From the NCBI RefSeq assembly GCF_901709675.1, contig NC_051105.1:5201104-5265103 (forward strand): a DNA stretch of 64,000 bases, written 5' to 3'. Source of the DNA: Syngnathus acus. Its lineage: Eukaryota; Chordata; Actinopteri; Syngnathiformes; Syngnathidae. The translations under genes were made by a program, and so were the position numbers. The notes under the pieces were generated by a model that saw only the letters and a list, made by a program, of their open reading frames with translations, made no database searches and was not told where the DNA came from. This document shows, one piece after another, positions 14,561-24,420 of this stretch (positions are counted from its first letter, which is position 1; each line of letters opens with the position of its first letter).

Positions 14561-15050
14561 CAGTCTCAAACTCAAGGCCCTTGGGTCAAATGCGGCCCAT
14601 GAAATCTTAGAATAAGTCAAAAGCATGCGTTGAACAACTAAACTACATTTCCCAAATTGCTTGCTGCCGATCATGTGACCCTCAAAGTGAAATCATCCAG
14701 CCATAGCTTTTTGGTATGTGTAGACTAGCTACCTCAGTGATGTTTCCAACAAATCGAATTGGGAAATGCCAATAATCAAGCCAAAATGTCTATAAAGTGC
14801 AAAATTGATATAGATAAAAAAAAAAACATTTGCAAGAAAAAGGGGAAGGTGAATAAATTTTTGCGCTTCAAGGAGAAAAATATTTTTGTGATAAGGCGGG
14901 GTTGGTTGTCAGATTACAATCTGCATCTACAATCTAATATGACAAAAATCACTTTATTGGGGATTAAGATATCACGAAAGCTTCAACGTTTTTCTCAGCG
15001 GGTGTGTTGGCAGGACCAAAAAAAAGATGTCATAACTAGTATTTGATAAT
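14561..15050 (+). mobile_element. decayed hAT element with transposase N-terminus remnant
   Basis: It starts with CAGTCTCAAACTCAAGGCCC, nearly the terminus of the hAT MITEs at 18604 and 19749. The open stretch 14759-15046 reads as a weak relic of the N-terminus of ZBED/GTF2IRD2-type hAT transposases: K-C-K-I-D, then a basic block, DYNLHLQ near the place of the usual EYNLRRH, and a KLQRFSQ stretch resembling the family's LQ-rich helix. The key zinc-finger cysteines are missing, so it is dead. No right terminus was found. Confidence 0.45.
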
Positions 15051-15527
15051 TAATTTATCCATCCATTATCTGAACCGCTTATCCTTATGTATCCTTACAG
15101 AATGATATTTTAGTGGACAGATGATCACATCTTTACAACATGAGTACTTTCTTTAGTGTTTGCACAGTAGTTAACTTATTTTTACACTTGTATGACAGGA
15201 ATGATTATGTATTTTTTATTATTAAATGTTTATTTAAACAACACATTTATCCCCCAGACTGGGAATAAAGGTTTTAATGACTCACACTTGTCAGAGTCAG
15301 CAGTTGTATTGTCATATGTGGACCACCCTTTGTAATATTATATGTCACAGAGATTTGTGGTTCTTTATCTGTAGGCCACCATGCGCGCACACACATACAA
15401 ATAGAAGTTAAAACAGATAGTCATTCATTAGCATTGTGTTGCATGCAGATGTGCACATCAGTCGGCAGGCAATAAATTATCACAACAGGGTTGGTGTGGC
15501 CCGCCCATGCAGACAGACCCCCAGCAA

Positions 15528-15529
<2 letters not shown>

Positions 15530-15597
<68 letters not shown>
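15530..15597. repeat. (TG)n microsatellite, 68 bp
   Basis: Uninterrupted TG dinucleotides. They create meaningless CVCV or HTHT reading frames. Confidence 0.97.
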
Positions 15598-15599
<2 letters not shown>

Positions 15600-16880
15600 A
15601 TGTGAGTAATGAACTCCCACAGAGATAACAGGGATGTGGTGCAGGGAGTTGTCTCTTCAAACATTTCACACACTTGAACTTTTTTGTCATCCTTCTGCCA
15701 CACACTTTGTTCAAGTGTGTTATTAGTAGACTCATGGTCAACTATAGAATAAGAGAAACTGCTCAAACCTGGCTTTTTCATTGCAAACCACAGAAACTCC
15801 ACGGCTTTATTACTTTGATTTTTGTTTACAGTAAAAGCCAGTTGTATAAAAAAAAAAGGACTAAGTCGTTCAATGAATAAATAGAAACCCGAAAAGTATG
15901 GCGGGCAGATCAACCTTGCGTGCAGACATGAAATGATCCTTTTTAACTAGGTTGTTTCCAGGTAAACTTTTGATTTTTACCTCAGCTTCATTTCCCCTTT
16001 CCATTGTTTGTGGAGTACCAAAGTTTGCATGGCTCCAACCAGTGAGAACCTTGAGTCAGTGGTGTGCCTTCCGCAAGGAAGGAAAAGTGTGTGTGCTATG
16101 TGTGTTTATGACCTTCTTTATGGGATGTGCATGGTTCTAATTAAGATCAATAACTTGTCCAAACCACTTGTAATTACCAGTTGCAGACCACACGAGGGCA
16201 GCATTACACTTACATGTCCTGCCTGAATCTCTTATGAGCCAATGTGCGTGTGTGCGTGTTTGTGTGCGTGTGCGCGTGCGTCAATGAGTGCACTTTTCCA
16301 GTTGTTGATGCAGATAAGTAGTGGGATCACACTTGACCCTGAGTGTAATAACTGCTAAGCGTAGCTGCAGGCTTAAGTGAGGCACAAGCAAAGTGACGGC
16401 TAAGTGGGCAATCCGTGCGCGTGTGCGCATGCGTGCGTGTGATTGTTTGGACCTGATCCAATAGTGACTGGCTGTCACACGGAGTTTTTTTTTTTCTTTT
16501 TCTTTCAAGAGCAATCCACAATAACATTGTCTCACAACACATCATAACTCTAAAACCAGCTGCTGTCTTTTTCCGAATGATTTGTTTTAGGGGAAAAAAA
16601 AATAAATTATGCAGAGCTAATATTTTGAAATTCGTGCTTTTATTTATATGGACAAGTCTGATTATACAAGTGGTAGCAAGCAAGGCCAATGACGTGGCTG
16701 CAGTATTGCCAATTTATTAACCTTAATCTTTACGATATCCACTTACCTTGCATTTTATTGAACCGAGACAATCTGGTTTTCTTCAATACAGTACAAAATA
16801 ATATACAACAAAGCTGAGGTTAGCATATGAGCTTGGCCCTCAGCAAGTGTTCCAGTTTCTCATGGGGCCACTTTGAAAAG
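15600..16880. other. intergenic stretch without genes
   Basis: Nothing coding is seen. It includes short TG-rich patches (16240-16285, 16415-16440) and a CTCF-like word at 16188-16201 (CCACACGAGGGCAG, 12 of 14 consensus bases). A small piece of the ATCC-tailed repeat family lies just upstream at about 15052-15095 (CATCCATTATCTGAACCGCT). Confidence 0.4.
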
Positions 16881-16882
16881 AG

Positions 16883-17060
16883 TATCTATCCATCCCTTTT
16901 AAAAACTACTTATCCTGGTCGGGGCTCAGAGTAAGTGGACGCTATTCTGGCTGACTTCAGGTTAAAGGTAGACACTCTAGAATGGTTGCCAATCAATCAA
17001 AGGGTCCATCTGGAGACACATAGTATCATTTATGCTCACAATCACAGTGCCCCCAGTGGA
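16883..17060 (-). repeat. decayed copy of the tRNA-headed, (GGAT)n-tailed repeat
   Basis: Read on the minus strand this is the 3' half of a repeat seen several times in the window. As written it runs TATCTATCCATCCC, CTACTTATCCTGGTCGGGG, GGTTGCCAATCAATCA, CTGGAGACACAT and on toward CACAATCACAG. The head is missing. A poly(G) run follows at 17119-17133. Confidence 0.55.
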
Positions 17061-17379
17061 TGACAGGATCACCTCCCCCTGCCTGGTGGAGGGATAGGCG
17101 TGTGTGTGTGTGAGTGTGGGGGGGGGGGGGGGTCTTGTTGCTCTACCCTATGTACGCCCCTGGATTAATGGTGTCATGTCATCAAGTCCAACATCTGATA
17201 CATTCATTGATCTATTAATTAAAACAAAGTATAGCATGAGTGTCATCATGGGACATAAGTAAGAGTCAGCAAGGGCACAAAGAGGATGGGGAAAAAAATC
17301 AAACAAAACAAAAAAGGGGGGGTCTGCTTATTGCTGAAGTAAGGAGTGTCAAGAGCCAAAGCCTACAATTTGGGGGATA

Positions 17380-17660
17380 CGAACAGAAAGCAAACAAAAG
17401 GGCAGCACTTGTGAGAAATAATGCATGTCAGCCATGTCGCAAGCACGCCACAGCTTTGAACGCCGCTGGGGAGGACATGGTCCGCGGGCCCGCTGTCTAT
17501 GCGCCGCTTCTATATTAAAGCCAGTCGGCTCAAAGGCACAAAGCCTCAACTATTCAACAATTGAATGGTGGGGCTCTCATTATGGCCCGCGTGGGAGGGA
17601 AAAAGTGGCTTTTGGGGGTTTTTCTGCTGCTGTTTATCCCGATGCTTTTCTGCTGGCTAA
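17380..17660. promoter_or_regulatory. candidate conserved non-coding element with SOX palindrome
   Basis: A high-complexity, non-repetitive block without coding signal. It contains ATTCAACAATTGAATGG, a near-palindrome around the SOX core ACAAT/ATTGT. It resembles developmental enhancers by appearance only; conservation could not be tested. Confidence 0.3.
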
Positions 17661-17934
17661 ACATAGTCAACTGTCATTACACTTCTTCTTCACTGTTCAC
17701 ATTTATTTATTTCTGCCCCAATTTTGTCATCTAATGAGCCGTGCAGTGTTGTTGCTTCAAGTGGCTGATGGCTCTCCCACATCCTGGCTGAGAGGACAAA
17801 AAACGGCATGGACCACCTATACGGATGAAAGCCACGCGCCCGTACACGATACAGCACGATGTTTATGTGTCGCACTAATCCCTCATAGCGAGACTACCTT
17901 CGAAGTTGATCTTTAAAAAAATAAAATAAAATCT

Positions 17935-18400
17935 ACTCATCAGCCTGGGGGCCTGGGATGCGGTCCAGAGGAGCCTCCTAACAGGCCCATGAATGGCTCT
18001 ATATTACAACAACTGTACACGCACTGTATGAAGACATGTAAATATGTATTAGGCCAGGTTGGGGGTCAAGAGGGGGCAAAGCGCGGTGAAAGCCGGCTTT
18101 GTGTCTCCTGCGGTGAAGGCTCCCCCGCTGGTGGCTGATCATAGTTAATAACACAGCGCCGGGCTGTCAGAGGCACTTAAGGGTGACGCTGGGCAGGCGG
18201 GGCCCACGCCGGGTCGGCATACACCGCCGCCTCTGGCCCCTGAGCCCGGGACCCCAGCAATCAGGAGCGGGAGGAGGAGGTTGATAAAGAAGCTTGAAAG
18301 GATGGAGATGAACATGAGACAAAACAAACAGAAAAACACTCAAGCTCTCAATGCTTTGAACGCTCTGTGGGCGGCCTGATGGGAGTTAAAAAGCAACGTT
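17935..18400. promoter_or_regulatory. candidate conserved element, GC-rich island in intergenic DNA
   Basis: A GC-rich, non-repetitive block within AT-rich surroundings. It contains homeobox-like words (TGATCATAGTTAATAAC, ATGTAAATATGTATTAGG) and no credible reading frame. It may be a distal satb2 enhancer or an unannotated CpG island. Confidence 0.3.
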
Positions 18401-18603
18401 GGTCGAAGTGTTTACGCAAGTATCGGTTATGTCAACACTGTCAAGTATGAGCAGTGAAACTATGTCCATGCATTGACAGGTAGTTTTTTAAGAAGCTAAT
18501 GTATTACCCCCAAAAATGCATTTACTGTACATGTAGGCAACCAATGCAACAGGTGGCACTACCTTAACTCCTAACTGAAAGTCTATTTTAGGACATTTTA
18601 GAG

Positions 18604-18930
18604 TATAAGCGTCAAACTCAAGGCCCGGGGGCCAGATACGGCCCGCCACATCATTTTATGTGGCCCGCAAAGACAAATTGTGCATCAAATTCGTGTGTCA
18701 TTACTAGAATTGCAAATTGTCTTCACTTTTAATATCTTTTTTTTTTAAATATTTGACCAGTTTTTACTCATCTGATTTGAAAACAAGTTATTTGTCAGTT
18801 TGTTTTGTAGCTTTTACTGTATTTAATATGAGGTGCTCATACATTTATTTGGGTTGACAGTCATAATGGCCCTCCGAAAGAAGCTATGACTACAATGCGG
18901 CCCGCCAAAAAAATGAGTTTGACACCCCTG
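18604..18930 (+). mobile_element. hAT MITE, 327 bp, copy A
   Basis: The right terminus reads GAGTTTGACACCCCTG and the left end, TATAAGCGTCAAACTCAAGG, is its mutated inverted partner. The direct repeat TTTTAGAG flanks it at 18596-18603 and 18931-18938, a perfect 8-bp hAT target duplication. The interior contains GGCCCG-rich ends and an AT-rich middle, and encodes nothing. Confidence 0.85.
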
Positions 18931-19748
18931 TTTTAGAGACTTCCATAAAAAAAAGTTAAAAAACAAACTGAGCAATAACTTGTAACTCAAAAATACTGTA
19001 AGATGGGTACCATTGTATCTATCAAAACACCATTTTTTAATTCAGATATTACCTTCATACGGATTTGCAAAAAGACTTCAAAGTTAAGGAGGATATCTTC
19101 AAATACATTTACTAAGAGCAAACATGCACAAAGTCAGACAGCAGAACTCAGCGTGATGTCCTGACTGGCGCTAACCTTCACCAAAGAGGCTCTTATCTGC
19201 ACTCATAAAACTAATACTCCTAATGAAGTTCCCGGGAACAGGGGGGGGAGCGGAACCAATGGCGACTGCGTCTGACCTCGAGTGTGTTTTATGCCCATGC
19301 CAAACAACTCTTGCCCTGCGTCTGTCGGTGAACTCCAAAGTCCAGCTCATCCCTGTCATCTAGATTAGATAACCCACCTTTAAAAGCAAGCCACGCTGTT
19401 TGCTCAGCGACTCCTCACTTCCCTAATAGCGTCTGATCTAATGGGAGATTGCTGAGCGCTTGTTGACAGTGGAGACCCGCGCAGTGTCATGGCAATGGCC
19501 AAACATGGATGAGGAGGGGGCTAGATTTGGGTTGACAAAGCAGGTCTGTGTTTTAGTGACGAGCTGTGTTGGCTCGATAAACATCAGCGTTTATGTCATT
19601 TGAAGGGAAGCACATGTTATTAATACAGTACGCGGTTAGCTGCAAGGTGTTATCACTCTGATGATTGCTTCGAGTGAACTAGCCACAGACATAGTATGTT
19701 AGCAAAACACAGTATCTCTTAATTCAAGGTAAACATTGAGAAAATAGA

Positions 19749-20025
19749 TTTCGGAGGGCCATTATGACTGTCAACCCAAATAAATGTATGAGCACCTCAT
19801 ATTATATACAATAAAAGCTACAAAACAAACTGACAAATAACTCATGTTCAAATCAGATGAGTAAAAACTGGTCAAATATTAAAAAAAAAGATATTATTAA
19901 AAGTGAAGACAATTTGCAATTCTAGTAATGACACACGAATTTAATGCACAATTTGTCTTTGCGGGCCACATAAAATGATGTGGCAGGCCGAATCTGGCCC
20001 CCGGGCCTTGAGTTTGACACCTATG
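19749..20025 (-). mobile_element. hAT MITE, copy B, inverted and truncated
   Basis: Reverse-complement match to copy A over nearly its whole length (shared blocks include GGAGGGCCATTATGACTGTC and TGTATGAGCACCTCATA). About 47 bases of one end are missing. Copies A and B form an inverted pair about 0.8 kb apart. Confidence 0.85.
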
Positions 20026-21838
20026 TTATAGGCTGAATAATTAATCAATTGAAAAATTGACAACGCAATGTCCTAGAATACAATTTTTACATTTTAAAGG
20101 CTGCAATTTATAGGGGGGGGTACTGTCTTATAAAGTTTTCCCTTCATTCTAGCAGATTCCACTTGACACTTTGCTCCACCTGTTCAACAAACAAATATAA
20201 AACAATGCCATTTTCAGTCATATGTTTTCCCCCAGCTAAATGCCTAAAAAAAAATTGTACTCTTGATATGATAAGTCAATAAATCCGAGGTATAGGTTTT
20301 CTACTTGCTTAATAATATGTCAACAATAAACATATATATATTTTTAAATCACTTTATAATCGCTGAAACTAAGACAATAACAGTGAATAAAAATGAGTGG
20401 CAGTACACTAGTAGATATATTTGACTTTTACATACAGTAAGTGATGATGCATTGGCATGTTGACGCCAGCCCATGTTTAAAGTAAATGAGTGCACGGCAT
20501 TGGTAACATGAAGCCGGAGTCCACCAATGCGGCGAGGCTACCTAACTGAAAGTCTTCTGTGACTGCATGTTTAAATCATCACTTCCTGTTCTCAATCCCC
20601 AACCTCTACTTATCCATCATTTCATAAGCATGTGTGTGTGTGTGAAGCTTGCATTGCATCCAGTGCAGCCTCCCATGGGTGGCGGGTGAAAAGAGGGGGG
20701 TCAACACCTCTCAAATTATAGCCGAATCAGTTAGCCCCCCACGGCATGTAGACAGAAACAGACAGACATCCCACCACCACCACCCCCAGGTCAACGGCAG
20801 CCACGTCTTATCCCTCCCTCCCACCTCCTCCTCTTCCTCAGCTCCCAACCACACAATAGTGAGCCTGGCCTTGTCCCTGCAAAGACCTTGTGGCCCTCCA
20901 TAGCTACTCTTACTGAGATAAAACAGCTCTGGCCTCAGAGTAACCAAAGTGTTGCCTGTCCCCGTGCCGCATAATTAAAAAACAAACACCATCAGTGTCC
21001 ACCCAGCTTTTCTCACTCTGCCATGACACATCAACAAACATCTAATATAATGTAACATGGCACTTAATGAAGGTTCATTAAAAGAAATGTTTTTGCAATA
21101 TACTGCATACACACAGGGTTATTTTGCCATCATAGCCAATAACGTAAAAGTGATTACAAAACGAAAGAGCCGTGAGAAATAAAACAAAGTCTACGATATC
21201 AGTCTGGCACCGTAGACTGTGTCAACACCAATGTGGCCTTTCATTGGGTCATTAATCTACACGCACACACAGGGTTGCTAATACAGATGCTTTGTCAACG
21301 AAATCAGCGCAACTCTGGTCAGTTAATCAGTGACACATGGCGGGTGTTCTGGCAATGTCATCTGCCATTCTTCTATTAGCACCACTTACATCAACAGCCT
21401 CAGCAGAGCCGTCTGTATGCACGCTAATGCCTCCGTTACCTCCCATCACTCATCGTTTCCACCAGCATGTGCTAGGGTGTTATTGCATTATTTCATACCC
21501 CACACACACGTGCACCACGCATTAACACACACACAATATTGGGAAAGTGCTGTGTGAATCATCTCTTCTAATTTTTGTTTCACTCTTCAGAAAATCACTG
21601 GACCTCAAACATTTCCCTGACGAACACCACTGCAAATTAGGCTGATTGTTACTTGGTATGGACAGTGGCACGTCAATGGACAAAATATTTTAAAATCAGT
21701 ATAAAGTATCGGCCCCCTATTGGAAGTAAAAGGCCCCTTTTTGCAAATCATTAATTTGTGATTTTTATGGAAAATGAAAAGATTGCAATCATTTCTCTGA
21801 GGAACTCCACTCACAATTGTGTCTAATTGATTGTTACT
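20026..21838. other. intergenic stretch without genes
   Basis: No gene is seen. AT-rich to about 20440. The 20440-20960 part is GC-richer, has a pyrimidine-rich CCACCACCACC/CCTCC tract near 20770-20840, and could hold regulatory sequence. Nothing else is recognisable. Confidence 0.35.
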
Positions 21839-22015
21839 CCATCCATCCATCCATCCATCCATCCATCCATCCATCCATCCATCCATCCATCCATCCATCC
21901 ATCCATCCATCCATCCATCCATCCATCCATCCATCCATCCATCCATCCATCCATTTCCAACACTGACTACACCCTGAACTAGTCGCATTCACGCCGTCAC
22001 TGAGAGGGAACTGAA
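21839..22015. repeat. (ATCC)n microsatellite with repeat-family flank
   Basis: About 116 bp of pure ATCC repeats (21839-21954), then TTCCAACACTGACTACACC, which matches the 3' body of the repeat family described at 59973. So this is the expanded tail of a minus-strand copy. Long MDGW reading frames here are artefacts. Confidence 0.8.
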
Positions 22016-22019
22016 TCCA

Positions 22020-23905
22020 TGCTGCCTGCAACCAAGTCAGGCAAATTTATTTGCACTGGTAACACAAAAAAACGATTCACTCAATTCCCATAAAGATAGA
22101 AGCATACAATTGTCCGCGTGTCTTTCTCTCACCCTTGCCATCTGCTGTTTCTTTCTCAAGTGGCTCTCGAGCCGTGAGAACATTGTCATCAACTTCCTCA
22201 TCCAAGCAGTTAGTAGCATGTGATTGTCATTATAATTATTTAAAGGCTGTCCATTCTATTTAATCCAATCTTTCTGGAAAAGCACTTTTTTGCAAGTTGT
22301 GGTTGATTTGTGCTCTACAAACAAATTTTGGATGAGTCTCTCGAAAAGCAAACTGCCCATTAAATCGGAAATACTGCAGATGCTTTGATCGTTTTGCTGA
22401 CACTGGAGCAATTAGAAAGCTAATATGTCATTTATGTGACGCTATTATAGCAAATAGCAAGTATGCTTTGAAGAATTCGATGCTTTCAGTAATATCTCTA
22501 TCCGAACGTTAGCACCCCAAACGCAGAAATGATGTGCATGGAGTCCATTGTTCAAAATGGCTTGATAATTGTTCCTGAAGATTTTGTCTTTTAATCTTGA
22601 GGGAAGATGGAGAAGTCATGGTGTGCCTATTTTAAGAGATGTTACTAAGCCCCATGCTGATTTTGAACCTCCAGTGGCGGGACAATAACGATTACGGGGG
22701 TATTCCTCCCTCTGAACTCGGCTCCTTCCCTCCAATATGTTCCCAATTTGTGTGTGTGTGCACGCCATGTTTGAAGATGAAAGTGGAGGAGGGTGGTCTG
22801 CACGTGTGACGCACACAAAACTATCCTCTAACCCCATTAGCATACCTCAGCTGGCTGAGCTACAATGCGGCGCTCATATTATATCTGTGCACCTCAGCGG
22901 TAAGAGACCAAGCCAATCCAAAACACATTTGCCAAGATGCATGACTCAATGGTCTAGGCTTGGTTAGGACTGCACCATCTTAAATTGGTGTGGCAAACCC
23001 ATGCACCATTCATCATTCTTCTGGAATGCAAATTGACAGTCGTTAAGTTGCCTCTGTCTGTCAATGATTGTAGATATGCATGCAGCTCAACAGTATCAAT
23101 TTATTTTAATAAATGGTCTATAAGAATGAATGGTGGCTGACTTCAGTTAAAATGGCAGGAAGGCGGAACTAATTATCTGCACCACAGATTAGAAGCTTAT
23201 TAATAGTTCATCAAAAGCTTCACTCAGGGGACATTGGTTTTATTATTTTGGAACATACAATCAAATAAAAATTAAAAAGTGGTGATAAATTGTTGAGCAA
23301 ATACAATGGGCATTTTTGGGGGATATTCCAATTTCAGCAAAATTCCTGAAGCCTAAGGCAACAGGTTGGTGCAAGGTCACGAGGTTGTTACCACTATGAG
23401 TATAATTACGAGTGCACGGCAAATGTCGACAGTCATGCATTCTGTGTCTGACTGGTTGTTTTTCCTTGGGCGTGGTTGTTTCATAAAATTCTAATTAGAC
23501 TTACAAGATGAGGACAGAATGAGTCTTACCATAAGTATTTTTAATTATGTACTTTGGCCAGATTATGCTGACAATTTAGTAGATAGGTACAAAAACACAT
23601 ATATACACATATATACTCGAACATGTATCTGGCATAACATGACTGAGGAACACTATCAACATCAACTCAAACTGCAAAGCACATCACTAAGGCCTTCTCA
23701 CACCGGTTAAAATACTTCAGAGGTGATGGTGTGCATTCATTTTTTTTCTCTAATTGAGTAATTATTGCCCCAAAAGTTAGGTGTGAGGGTCAATTTTTCA
23801 ACACCCACTTGAATTGGCAAACATTGTCCCGGATAACCCTTTTTGACAGTTTAGATAAAGTCACTCAGGGCCCATCAACACACATGGAAGTGACCCCTTG
23901 TGTGC
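22020..23905. other. intergenic stretch without genes
   Basis: Mixed-composition sequence. No reading frame of note, no recognised repeat beyond short TG patches, and no assigned element. Confidence 0.35.
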
Positions 23906-23908
23906 GTG

Positions 23909-23909
<1 letters not shown>

Positions 23910-23958
<49 letters not shown>

Positions 23959-23962
23959 CATG
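23910..23962. repeat. (TG)n microsatellite with CG core
   Basis: TG dinucleotides ending in CGCGCGCG. A short (AC)n tract follows at about 24115-24141. Confidence 0.95.
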
Positions 23963-24149
23963 TGTCAGAGGAAGTTCACATGCCAGCTGACGCACTCTTG
24001 TGCTATGTTAACCCGTCCAAGGGCAGCATAGCAATAACAAACACAGGATCACAGCGGCGGGATGACCTCTGACCCCGCACCATCCGCACGACCCGCCAGA
24101 TCATTATCACACATGCACGCACACACACGCACACACACACTTTTAACCA

Positions 24150-24420
24150 CACGATGAATGGCTAATAGGCGTCTGCCTCTGTGCATGTTTTCAATCATTG
24201 ACTCTTTTTAGACAAATCAGAGAGCCGACAAGCTCTTCCTCATTGGTGTCTGACAGTAAATGATTGACAGCTCTCAATAAGTCCCGCCCCCCTCCTGCAA
24301 AGGAGATCATGCACCTTACTTTATCTAGAAGGCTTTGGGATATTTTGGCAAGCGTGGACGACCTTCTGGAAGGCCAAGCTGCTTCATGGTAGGATGCAAA
24401 CCAAGTATTCTGAGCTGATC
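24150..24420. promoter_or_regulatory. candidate enhancer block with PBX-MEIS site
   Basis: Non-repetitive block with no coding signal. It contains TGATTGACAG at 24261-24270, the bipartite PBX-MEIS (TALE) consensus. TCAATCATTGACTC and GACAAATCAGAG lie nearby. Enhancer activity is inferred from motif content only. Confidence 0.35.

Noticed and set aside
21605-22031. MDGWMDGW reading frames
   Set aside because: Translations of the ATCC microsatellite. The same applies to 47258-47618.
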